A stretch of DNA of 44,053 nt from Sergeia podlipaevii. Lineage: Eukaryota; Euglenozoa; Kinetoplastea; Trypanosomatida; Trypanosomatidae. A model generated the notes under the pieces. The model had not been told where the DNA came from and did not search any database. It worked only from the letters and a program-made list of their open reading frames with translations. Positions 17,220 through 26,471 of this stretch are shown piece after piece (the stretch's first letter is position 1; each line of letters opens with the position of its first letter). The translations under genes were made by a program, and so were the position numbers. Location: positions 1 through 44,053 of the forward strand of contig JASANZ010002088.1 in NCBI GenBank assembly GCA_030849805.1, written 5' to 3'.

Positions 17220-18673
17220 AAATACTGTGAAGAAGAAAAAAGGGAAAGGAGAACACAGAGAACTGTCTACATACTGCTAGCTGTTTCCTGAACTTTAAAA
17301 AAATTCTTATAGAAAACGCTGTCAAAGCATCATCTCCCCCTTATCACATAATCCATAGCGACTGGGAATATGCCCACGCCACTGTGCATACATTTCTCTT
17401 TTTTGTTGTTGTTCATCATTGAATAATAGCCGTACAGTGAAAGTAATAGTAAAAATGATAAACAAAGCTAAGAAAAATAAAAGAAAAGCTAACAGGCATC
17501 ATCTCTAATATAATGATAAAAAATAAGCCAACCAACCAACGAAAAAAAAAAAAAAATCTCTCTCTATATGGTGCGCATGTAAGTGCACTATGAAAGGTAC
17601 ATGGAAAACCAAATGGTGTAACCCGGAGCAACGCTTATATGAATAGCACTAATAATGCGACGTTGTTGATATAGATTCAAACACATACATTCTCCAAATG
17701 CTCGCCTTCTTTTCGTTTAAAACAGTAAAAATATATTCTCAGCATTCGGTGTTGTTGATTTCTTCTTTCAGATACCTTCTCCCTGTGTCCCTGACCATAG
17801 TCCCAACAGATCCCTTACCTCCTTAAAATACCTTCTGTCGCTGATCAAGTTCCAAAAGGCATTGAAGACAACACACGCTCCTTGTTGACGAGCTATCTAT
17901 CACACACGCACAGACACACATTCTTTTTCGATATAACAGATAGAGATGATGGCATACAGGGTAGGTACACTCTTTTTCTTCTTCAATATTGACTTCGTTG
18001 TTCATTCCTTTCATCTCAAGCTCTAAAAATACAGGGATGGTGAAGAGTCGCTTCTTCGCTTCCACTCAAGCTCTTCACAACACAGAAGAGTGAAAAAAAA
18101 ACTAAATTCTGGCACGTAGAGAGAAAGACGTGCTTGCACACACATGCATCATAGTCCGCATGTCTCGCTTGTCACTGAAATGACCTTATTTATGAGAAGA
18201 GGAAAGGGCAAAAAGCAAACATTTGTTTCTGTAGACCTGGTCAAAACAAAAAATGGAGGTTCAAAAAATTTAAAAAAATTCCATTTCTAAAATGAATATG
18301 CATGTATTCAATAGCGCCTTATAAAAATAAGAAAATAAAGAGAAGACACCCCACACAATCGCAACCAGTAGATGCATACGCGAATCTAGATGCGCGCCAA
18401 AAAAAAGACGATTTCTATCACGTCAATCTTCAGCACTTCCCAAAACGAGTATTCTAAAGGGAGCAAAGAAAAAAACCTCAAAGGCAACAAAAAAAAATAA
18501 AATATGTCTTACCACCTTTCCTTTCTCCGCCTTTTTTTGTTATCATTTATGCAGCAAAAAAAACAAGTGAAAAGAAGAGTGCCTATGTAAACAATAGGTT
18601 CTCTACAGTATACCTCCTCATTGTTCCGCCAAGTAAGCGTGCTTGATGGCCCACGGTGCCAGTGCAAGCACTT
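16776..18673. other. 1.9-kb spacer between LRR gene and TRPC4AP-like gene
   Basis: The longest gene-free stretch in the window. It contains a perfect (TA)19 at 17181-17218, many A runs, and otherwise A/T-rich sequence. Minus-strand frames (for example 17823-18065, 80 codons) are Cys/Ser-rich low complexity without recognisable domains. Candidate acceptors for the TRPC4AP-like mRNA exist but are weak (AG at 16838-16837). No RNA gene recognised. Confidence 0.55.
17181..17218. repeat. (TA)19 dinucleotide microsatellite
   Basis: Nineteen perfect TA units flanked by shorter AT alternation at 17172-17180. It could extrude as a cruciform and is probably polymorphic. Confidence 0.95.
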
Positions 18674-20962
18674 TTAAAATGCGTGTGAGACAGACTTGCG
18701 GCGAGGTGGGTTCAAGTCCTGAGAAGGGGAAGGCTCGATCCTTGGTGGAAAGTTCTGCACGCTGGCGGAGCGCTGCAGGGCGGCCTCCTCCGGCTTCACC
18801 TCCCCGGGGACATCATTGGAGCGCGCCAAATCTGGGGGCATGTCCTTCATTTCCGACAGTGGGTGCACCAGAGGAGTCTGGCAACGATCCTGGTACTCAC
18901 TGAGGCGGCTCACGGAGCGCTGATACGCACTACCCGGACGCTGCCATGGCTGACCCGCGTAAGGAGATGTGGATGACCCTATCATGCCGCTGTTGGTGCG
19001 TGCATAGGGGTCTTGGCGATCGGCTGGGTAGGCGCTGTTAGTGTTGTTATCGTTGTTGTAGTGAGAGGCAGAACTGAACTGCGAGATGTCATTGCGGTTG
19101 TTGTTGGGTTGGCGGTTGTATCCATTTGTGGCTGCAGGAGACTGGCGTGTTGTGGATGAATGCACACCCTTCTCAGGGACCGCATAGCTGCAGCGGCACT
19201 CACGCCGGCGCTCCAAGGCCTCAATGCGAGCCTTCGCCATCGCGTTCTCTTTCTGCCGCTGCATCCGCTCCTCGTTTAACTGGGACTGAAGCACCTTGAC
19301 GATAGAGTCCACCACTTCAGCCGCATGCTTGTCAGCAGAGTTGGCGTGCATCTCCTCCAGCAGCTCTTCGATCTCGCGGTTCGCCTTACTGACAGAAGCG
19401 TCGTACACCTGCAGCTGCTGTGCTTGCTCGTGGTGCTGCCTGGAGGAGTTGCCGCCGCTCTCTGGGCGGTTGATATCCTCGTGGTGGTGTCTCCTCTTGC
19501 GTTGAGTATTTTTCTCAACGTTATCCGAGCGCGTGGACAGCGGTGGGGTGGCTGAGTCACCAGCCTCGTTGCCCTCCTGAGCGCGCTCACGGCGCCGCCT
19601 CCGTGACGATCCGCGGCTGGAAGGCCTGCGTTCCTCCGACGTTGCCCTGCTGCTTCGGGGTCTCTGCTCGTCATCTTCGTCCAAGCGGCGGCCACCGCGG
19701 CGACTGTGGGTACGGCTGCTTGCGCGGCTAGCAGTGTCTGCCTCTTCACCGCGGCGTGCGGAGTGACGCTTGGCGGAGTGGACTTGAGAGTCTCCACGTG
19801 CGCGAGAGCTGGAGATGCGGGACTGGCGTCTTGACTGCGCACGAGAGTAGCGCCTGAGGCTCTTGGTTGCAAGGTACGCGTCACGGTCATCAGGGCCCAC
19901 GTAGATAGGGTGAAGATCACGATCCTCCCTTTCAACGTTGCCGTCATCAATACGCCTCGCAATGGGCTGACAGGCGTCGGTGACGATGGCCGCAATGGAC
20001 CCGCTCCCTTGCTGAATGCCCTGAACAATGTCCAACATGGCCTTGGGGTTGAACTTCCAGCCGTAGATATCGAGCAGAAGGAGAGTGTGGTTCTGATTGA
20101 GCGAGCGCAGCACTGCGCCAGCCACCTCAGGAGTGGGATTCATAAAACCTAGGAACAGCTGAATGAGAGAGGTATTCTTCTCAATCACAATCGCAAAGCG
20201 TTCTATGGTTTCGCTATCCAGCTGGTTGTGCCTTAGGTTTATCCGCTGCAGAGTGCAGGAGGGGTCCACAAGCGCCTTGGCGAGCTCCGCACCGCCTTCT
20301 GAGCCAATGCGGTTGGCAGTGAGATCGAGGGTAGAGAGTGCCTGGGACCGCGGCAACGCCTTCGCGAGGTGGACGGCGCCACCGTCACGAAGAGAGTTGT
20401 ATCCCAGGTGAAGATGCTTCAGCTTGGAAGCGGCGCAGATCGCCTCGCCAAGATAGGCAGCCGCATCGCCCTCAATCTTGTTGTTGTGGAAGCTAAGCTC
20501 CACGATGTCGCAAGTAGGGTTCTGCAGTGCGGCAGCAATAGGGATGACTCCAATTTTCGTGATGCCATTTTCGGAGAGGTCGAGCACCTTGAGCCCGCAG
20601 CCACCACGAGAAAGCGTATGGCCAATCACCACAGCGGCCTGATCTTTAAGATTGTTCTTTCCGAGGCGCAGCTCGCGAATGCGATTGGGGTTGGCTTCCA
20701 TGGCCTCCATGAGTGCCTGAACACCCTGCAGGCCAAAGGAATTTTCCTCAAGGTTCAGCACACGGAGAGCGCATTCGCCATCCAGCGCGCGTATCGCCTC
20801 CGCGATGCAGCAGATGTCAATATCGTTGAGTGGCACAGATCTCTGACCCAGGCCCACAACTTTGGCGTTGTTGTTGAGGGCGTCAACTAACTCGGAGGCG
20901 CATTCAGCGTGTTCGCGGGCACAGGTGGCGACGTACACCTTAGCGGCGTTGAGGTGAGACAT
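18674..20962 (-). CDS. Leucine-rich-repeat protein with RS-rich and coiled-coil C-terminus
   Basis: 762 residues from an ATG at 20962. Residues ~35-330 form about nine ribonuclease-inhibitor-type LRRs of 28-29 residues (for example LRVLNLEEN, IRELRLGKN, LKVLDLSEN, LKHLHLGYN, LSTLDLTAN, LQRINLRHN). Residues ~370-480 are very rich in Arg, Ser and Asp/Glu (many SR/RS pairs). Residues ~520-600 form a short coiled coil, followed by an Asn/Tyr/Pro/Ser-rich tail. No membrane segment or signal peptide. Proteins with this layout in trypanosomatids are often cytoskeletal; T. brucei LRRP1 of the bilobe is a comparable LRR plus coiled-coil protein of similar length, but I cannot establish orthology. Function unknown beyond protein binding. 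Confidence 0.8.
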   Translation of the reverse strand: MSHLNAAKVYVATCAREHAECASELVDALNNNAKVVGLGQRSVPLNDIDICCIAEAIRALDGECALRVLNLEENSFGLQGVQALMEAMEANPNRIRELRLGKNNLKDQAAVVIGHTLSRGGCGLKVLDLSENGITKIGVIPIAAALQNPTCDIVELSFHNNKIEGDAAAYLGEAICAASKLKHLHLGYNSLRDGGAVHLAKALPRSQALSTLDLTANRIGSEGGAELAKALVDPSCTLQRINLRHNQLDSETIERFAIVIEKNTSLIQLFLGFMNPTPEVAGAVLRSLNQNHTLLLLDIYGWKFNPKAMLDIVQGIQQGSGSIAAIVTDACQPIARRIDDGNVEREDRDLHPIYVGPDDRDAYLATKSLRRYSRAQSRRQSRISSSRARGDSQVHSAKRHSARRGEEADTASRASSRTHSRRGGRRLDEDDEQRPRSSRATSEERRPSSRGSSRRRRRERAQEGNEAGDSATPPLSTRSDNVEKNTQRKRRHHHEDINRPESGGNSSRQHHEQAQQLQVYDASVSKANREIEELLEEMHANSADKHAAEVVDSIVKVLQSQLNEERMQRQKENAMAKARIEALERRRECRCSYAVPEKGVHSSTTRQSPAATNGYNRQPNNNRNDISQFSSASHYNNDNNTNSAYPADRQDPYARTNSGMIGSSTSPYAGQPWQRPGSAYQRSVSRLSEYQDRCQTPLVHPLSEMKDMPPDLARSNDVPGEVKPEEAALQRSASVQNFPPRIEPSPSQDLNPPRRKSVSHAF

Positions 20963-21412
20963 TTGCTGATAGTCTTCTCCGTTCTTCCTCCACTGTTGTT
21001 GTTTTGAAAAAGAATATATACAATAATATCAACTAGGGAAATCCTTCCTTGACTGTTTTATCACGTACTTGTGCGTGAATACTAAGTAGAAAAGATATCA
21101 ATAAAAGCAGATAGCAGAAGATAGAAGAAGGAAAAAAAAAAGCAAGTATAAAGAAATGCGTATATACATACTGTCGTGCCCGATAACGTAACACTCACAA
21201 TATCCTGATTCAAGAAAAGCGTCAAAATGGAAAAGAATCCTTCCTTTCAAATATATACATGTATATATTCTCTTTTTCGCCTTGAGAGTTGCCATAAAAA
21301 CACATGCTATCACACACACACACATATATATATATAACAAAGAAGAAAAATAGCGAGATAGGTACAGATACGTAAGCAAATACTGTGAGTTTGATATCTC
21401 CCCACCCTCAAA
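20963..21412. other. Spacer between kinase and LRR genes
   Basis: A/T-rich spacer with a mixed (CA)n(TA)n repeat at 21312-21337. A candidate acceptor for the LRR mRNA is AG at 20993-20992 after a short T/C tract (complement of 21005-21013). No gene supported. Confidence 0.55.
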
Positions 21413-23623
21413 TCACGAAGACAACGTATCTGCTGGAAAGTCCTCGGGCTTCCCGTGATCCTTGCAAAGTATTGGGACACTTGGAGAAAAGGATCCGCTT
21501 AGCAACTCTATTCGCGTGGTATCGCACGTAACTGGGCTTTTGATATCCTCGTCCGCAGTTGCAAAACTCGCACCCAGCGATGGCTGAGGAGCTTCGGTCG
21601 CAGGAGAGTTTTTCAACTCCTCAGCGAGGGCAGTGAGCGGTCGCACGGGACTGCCCGACGTGCCCTTTGTGGCTAGGTGACTGGCATTTCTGTGGCTGTG
21701 CACTGTGCCAACACATGTGGTGGGTACAACACCGATACTGGAAGCGGGCTGCAGCTCTTCCTTCAGTGGCGTACCCACACGCCGAGACACGCGTCGGCGC
21801 AGAGTGCTAGCAGATTCCTTGGTGTTGGTTGACAAAGAAGTGCCCCAACTGTTTAGGGTTGAAAGTTGAACGACTGGAGACATTAAACCATCGCCGTCAC
21901 CGTGTCTTTGCGCGCCATCTTCGTCACCTGCACCGACTTCCCCGTCCCTGTTGCGACTCGCAGATCGCATGACGTTGAAGTTTCTTATCCGCTGCTCAGC
22001 TACCCGTAAGTAGCGGCGCACTCGCGAACCTGGCACATGCGGCTTTGGTCCGCCAGCCATGTTTGCGGTGGCATCCCCTCCATCACCAGACGAAGGTCCT
22101 ATAGGCTGCATATGGGGAAACATAAGTGAGTGCGGCTGCGCCTGCATAGCTGCTCCTCGTGAAGCGCGCTTGTGCTCCTCGCGTTCGTGGGGAGGGATCA
22201 GCAAATACTGCATGAGGTTTCGCAGCTTCTCCGGGACAGGCAGGTCGCTAATGTCCATGTCGAAGAGAACACGCAGCACCGTTGCAAAAAGAAGTGCGGC
22301 GCAGAAAAACAAAAAGTTGAAGATGACTTTCAGTGTAAGAAGAAGACCACGGCCCTGGAGCTCCATGTTGGTATAACCACTGAGCCCTTCTGTCTCTGCG
22401 ACGGAGTTCGCGCTGGTCAAAGAGTAGCTCGAAGCCTGCGTGCTGGAGAGGCGCTCACTCTCGGTGGTCATGCCGATTGACTGCACACAGTCTGGCACGG
22501 CGTGACTCACAAACTCCTCGCGCTCGTCCATGCTCTTGTGATTTTCATGAAAGCTGCTGCGGTAGAACCCGTCATCGATAGTGTCATAAAGTGTAGTTCG
22601 GTCATGTGTCGCCTTCGGGGACGCGCTGGAACCGCCGTACTGGGAAGAAGCAGCAGCAGATCCCGCTACATGGCTTCCTCTCGGAGAAAGAGGCGTTGCG
22701 GACAGTGAAGCCACAGTCCTCCTGGTGGGGGTCGCCAACAGTGCAGAGACTGGAGTCGACACGAACAAATCCTCTGGGAGTACGGCGGCATTGACGCTCT
22801 GCATCCACGGGTGCTCCAGCAACTGCGGTACGGTCCACCGCCTCTTCGGGTCAGTACTCAGCATCTTTGAAAGCAAGTCCTCCACCTCTGGAGGGACCGC
22901 ACGTGGGAGTCGGTAGGGACCCGATGCTATGCACTTGAGCAACGCATCGGCATCACTGCCGACAACCTGAAACGGATGCACATGAAAGAGCATGACGTAC
23001 AAGGTCACACCAGCAGCCCAGACGTCTACGAGGCGGCCATCGTAGGATGGGCTTTTGCAGAGCAGCTCCGGGGCACAATATCGCAGTGTACCGCACGCGC
23101 GTTGGTGCATGCGACCCTCTGGCGCGTAGCACGCAAAGCCAAAGTCTGAAATCATCAGGCGGGTCTTGGAACCGTTGAGAAGGAGGTTTTCAGGTTTGAT
23201 GTCACGATGTGCAATGTTGCGTTCGTGCAGAGTGGCGAGCCCCAAAAGCAACTGATTGAATAAGAAAGGAATGCGTTTGTCAGAAAGCGGTGCATGTGAC
23301 TGCCGGCGCCTACGCAAGAACTCGAGAAGCGTGCCGCCCTCTGCGAGACCCTGAACGATGTAAAAGTTGTGCTTGGAGACCATCTTGTCGACCAAGCAGG
23401 CCACAAAAGGACACTGCCCTACAATCTCCATCGCGTTAATCTCGCGAATCAGCGCTTGTGTCATCTTGTTTTCTTCCGCAACTTTGCGACTCATCACCTT
23501 GATAGCATACTCGTCGCCAGTTCTGACATTCCTGCAGCGATACACCTCGCTAAAGGCCCCCCTCGCGATAAGGGCGTCGATACGGTATTGATCCCTGTTA
23601 CCTACTACCTTGCCAACTGACAT
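21413..23623 (-). CDS. Membrane-anchored CAMK-type serine/threonine kinase (possible lipid droplet kinase)
   Basis: 736 residues from an ATG at 23623. The catalytic domain spans about 12-275 and is complete: glycine loop ARGAFSEVY, Lys42 in AIKV, Glu61, HRDIKPEN with catalytic Asp141, DFG 160-162, and CGTLRYCAPE (177-186), in which Thr179 is a likely activating phosphosite as in AMPK-related kinases. The long tail is Ser/Thr-rich and contains one strongly hydrophobic segment at about 427-452, which should insert in or lie on a membrane. The kinase plus a single hydrophobic segment recalls T. brucei LDK, the CAMK-family kinase that sits on lipid droplets and is needed for their formation; orthology is inferred from layout only. 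The tail after the hydrophobic segment (about 280 residues) is disordered and rich in phosphorylatable residues. Confidence 0.88.
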   Translation of the reverse strand: MSVGKVVGNRDQYRIDALIARGAFSEVYRCRNVRTGDEYAIKVMSRKVAEENKMTQALIREINAMEIVGQCPFVACLVDKMVSKHNFYIVQGLAEGGTLLEFLRRRRQSHAPLSDKRIPFLFNQLLLGLATLHERNIAHRDIKPENLLLNGSKTRLMISDFGFACYAPEGRMHQRACGTLRYCAPELLCKSPSYDGRLVDVWAAGVTLYVMLFHVHPFQVVGSDADALLKCIASGPYRLPRAVPPEVEDLLSKMLSTDPKRRWTVPQLLEHPWMQSVNAAVLPEDLFVSTPVSALLATPTRRTVASLSATPLSPRGSHVAGSAAASSQYGGSSASPKATHDRTTLYDTIDDGFYRSSFHENHKSMDEREEFVSHAVPDCVQSIGMTTESERLSSTQASSYSLTSANSVAETEGLSGYTNMELQGRGLLLTLKVIFNFLFFCAALLFATVLRVLFDMDISDLPVPEKLRNLMQYLLIPPHEREEHKRASRGAAMQAQPHSLMFPHMQPIGPSSGDGGDATANMAGGPKPHVPGSRVRRYLRVAEQRIRNFNVMRSASRNRDGEVGAGDEDGAQRHGDGDGLMSPVVQLSTLNSWGTSLSTNTKESASTLRRRVSRRVGTPLKEELQPASSIGVVPTTCVGTVHSHRNASHLATKGTSGSPVRPLTALAEELKNSPATEAPQPSLGASFATADEDIKSPVTCDTTRIELLSGSFSPSVPILCKDHGKPEDFPADTLSS

Positions 23624-24556
23624 GACTACCGAGAGATCTTTGCTGCAATATGTTTGATCTCTGCTTGCTTATTTTCTTCTATTTTGACGCGAAGTACGCT
23701 TCCTCCTTCGTGTTTGATATAGTAACTCAATTGTATTCAAGTGAGAGAAAAGAAGCAGAGAAAAGACACAAGTACGTATCGACGCCTTTCCTGAAACTGC
23801 TCACTATGTGTATAGAAGTACAGCACACACGCACACGTACAGAGGTGGGAGGAGAGAGAAGTATGTGTAGTGTGTAAAACGGCAGTTTTTTCTTTATCAA
23901 AATGTGTTGGTGTAACAAGGTAACACGCAGAAGGCACAGTATATTTGTGCGCAAGAGCTATTCGTAACTTACTCTTGAGAGAAGAAAGAGAAAAAGAGAG
24001 ACGACAGCCACTGTTGTTGCTAGATATTTATTTTAAAAAAGAATCACCTTAGCCACCTACAAAGAAACCTAGTTTGCTTTCGTCTATAATGGTGTTGTCG
24101 CTGTTGTTTGTTGATGATAGTGTTTGCTTCTGCTCTATTTTGTGTGAAGTTTCGCGGTAGAGCTAAAAAAAAGAGAAAGGGGGGGGATGATGACAAGTGC
24201 ACCGTCTTGTAAGTGTGCCTAGTGTATGTGCACTCAATTATATTAAAAAAAAAAAAGATGAAATAGTGCTTTGGTGCACCCTCTTTGCTAGTGCTACTTG
24301 GAGAACAAAAGAGGAGCCAACAGCAAAAAAAGAGGTAGTCTGTGAGTGAGAAAATCATTCAGAAGCAAAAGAAAAGAGAAACGCATGCATAGGAGAAACG
24401 TAAATATGTTCTCTACAGATATTTACATACGGTATTCTCTTCCTCTGTACAACTTTTCAGTTTGTTCTTTTGGAGAGTGATACTAGCTGCTTTATCCATA
24501 CACTTATGTGAAGAACTCTTAAAAGCATAACAAATTTTAAAAGGCACTTGCCAAAC
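23624..24556. other. Spacer between C2-like orphan and kinase genes
   Basis: About 930 bases with A runs (24244-24257), a run of seven G at 24181-24187 and purine-rich stretches. The run at 23742-23770 is a plausible pyrimidine tract (sense strand) for the kinase mRNA. No gene supported. Confidence 0.55.
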
Positions 24557-26074
24557 TTATTCGTGTTTGCTGCACGCCGCCTCACGAAACCTCTTCAGAA
24601 ACTCAAGAGCTTCTGGATTGTCGCAAAGAAACTCTGAGTTCATCAACTCAAGAGGCAGTCCACGCTTCGTGAAAGTATCACGGCACGTCACGAGATCCGA
24701 CTGCTCTGATGCCACAACACAAAATCGCCGACCGCCCTCGCGTACTCTGGACTTCATCACCTCCATATAGTGGTTCCAGTTGAACTCGTCACGAAAGAGA
24801 CGCAAAAATGTTGTAATGTCCTCCTCCTCCTCGTCTTCCTCCTCGTCAGCATCGCCGTCGGCACCGTCATCGCGCTCAGAAGATGAATCACGTGCATTCC
24901 GCAACTCACTCCCAAAGGGAGAAGCATCCTCAGTAGTGGTGGTCGCGGCAGCAACATCAGGCTGATGTGCCTCGTCAGCCTCCTCTGACGGTGGCACCAC
25001 CAAGAAGGGTACGCCTTCATTTCCTTCCTCCTCCCTCACGTCTCTCTCAAACAGGCGCACCTTGGCACTCAACACCTGAATCGGCAATGAAAGGCTCTCA
25101 AATATCACGTCCACACTCACAAGCGCCACAGAGCTGTCTCTTACCGCTTCTTCTGCAACGGGCTGCCGGCGCGTTGCTTTGAAGCGAGACACAAGACGTG
25201 GAAGAAAACAAGGGTCTACTCGGCATGTTCGCTCCAGTATCGCCATGTCCTGCACGCGTGAAACGATAGCCTTGTAGTGCTGGTGATGCTCGTCTTCTGT
25301 CCAGGCCATAAGGGAAGGGAAGCAGACATCAGTCGCACGTTGGCACACACCAGCAAAATTGTAGAGAGGGTGCAGCGCACTTGCAGTTGGCTCCAAGGCA
25401 GTAGCGGAAAAAGGAGCAGCAGCAGCAGCAGCAGCAGCGGCAGTGTTGTTGATGACAGAAGTGGCTCTATACAGAGGCACCAGATAAGGAATGAAGACAC
25501 GCCACTCTCTCGCTCCCTCCCCACCGATCGCCTTTGCAAGTGTGAAGGACAGCTTCTGTGTGCCGACATAGCTGCTTCCGTTCGCCACTGCAGTAGCCCG
25601 CACAATCTGCAGGTGCACGTCCTTCAGGAACTTTGATGAGTTGCGCATCACCATAAACACCTCACGCGGCACCGCCAGCGAGATGGAACGAGACGGCACC
25701 GCCCACGTGCAATCGTCCGCCACCGCGTAGGCTCCACACAGCACCACCCCATCCTGTGCCCAGTCCTCGTGAAGAACCTCTACAACCCAGTCGACAACGT
25801 CGTCAAACCTTGTGGGTGGGGGTGGGGATACCTCATCATCCGCCTTCTGCTGCTGCTGTTGCTCCTTCCAGACGTCCTCGCCAACATAAGTTTCATATTC
25901 TTCAGCGGGTTGCTGGTAGGCATCTAGGTATGGGTGACGCGGCAGTCGCGTATCATCTGAATCCAGGTATTTAAAAAAAGCGCTGTCCACAGGCGCACTG
26001 TAAGTGCGATGTGGCACGCGATGCCGCTGGCCGGGGCCATCCAGCACAACAGAAAGTGGCAGTCTATCTAGCAT
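24557..26074 (-). CDS. Conserved-type hypothetical protein with C2-like region
   Basis: 505 residues from an ATG at 26074. I do not recognise a catalytic family. Residues ~75-215 alternate hydrophobic strands in a pattern like a C2 beta-sandwich: TWAVPSRSISLAVPREVF, then VHLQIVRATA, YVGTQKLSF and WRVFIPYL. This order resembles the first C2 domain of CEP120. A poly-Ala run at about 213-221 (encoded by the GCA repeat near 25414-25440) interrupts it. A second strand-rich block is at ~315-350, then an acidic linker (~400-430), and a conserved-looking end RFCVVASEQSD...EALEFLKRF. The gene lies directly 3' of the CEP120-like coiled-coil gene, so it might supply the missing C2 half of that protein. 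Both the domain and the partnership are inferences. Confidence 0.65.
   Translation of the reverse strand: MLDRLPLSVVLDGPGQRHRVPHRTYSAPVDSAFFKYLDSDDTRLPRHPYLDAYQQPAEEYETYVGEDVWKEQQQQQKADDEVSPPPPTRFDDVVDWVVEVLHEDWAQDGVVLCGAYAVADDCTWAVPSRSISLAVPREVFMVMRNSSKFLKDVHLQIVRATAVANGSSYVGTQKLSFTLAKAIGGEGAREWRVFIPYLVPLYRATSVINNTAAAAAAAAAPFSATALEPTASALHPLYNFAGVCQRATDVCFPSLMAWTEDEHHQHYKAIVSRVQDMAILERTCRVDPCFLPRLVSRFKATRRQPVAEEAVRDSSVALVSVDVIFESLSLPIQVLSAKVRLFERDVREEEGNEGVPFLVVPPSEEADEAHQPDVAAATTTTEDASPFGSELRNARDSSSERDDGADGDADEEEDEEEEDITTFLRLFRDEFNWNHYMEVMKSRVREGGRRFCVVASEQSDLVTCRDTFTKRGLPLELMNSEFLCDNPEALEFLKRFREAACSKHE
25414..25440 (-). repeat. In-frame trinucleotide repeat encoding poly-Ala
   Basis: A GCA/AGC repeat on the plus strand reads GCT on the coding strand and gives about nine consecutive Ala in the C2-like hypothetical protein. 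Confidence 0.85.
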
Positions 26075-26471
26075 AAAAAAATAGTATATATTTATTGGTT
26101 GCTATATGAGTGCCAAAAAAAAAAAGTGTGTGTGTATGTATAGCAAGATTTATGAGGAAAGAATGAAGATGCAAAAAAAAAGTCTTTCACAAAAGGATAT
26201 CGCGCTGACAGGGAGCTCATTGGTAAATAAAATACAAAAGTTAAGCAACCAATTAAAAGAAAGCCGAAATTAAGCAATTGTTGTTGCTATTGCCTTTTCT
26301 TCATTTTCGTTTTGGTCTCTATTCTTGGGAAAAAGAAAAGACATATCTATTCTATCTAAAGATTAACATGCAAACACATGCACTTACCTCTTCTCTCATA
26401 CCGCGATTCCTAATCTATAAGTATTGTGCGCCTTCCTCGCACTTTTGTATATATGTATATAGCATATCCAT
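26075..26471. other. Spacer between CEP120-like and C2-like genes
   Basis: About 400 bases of A/T-rich spacer. A T tract (complement of the A run at 26115-26125) followed by AG at 26103-26102 is a candidate acceptor for the C2-like gene. No other gene seen. Confidence 0.55.
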
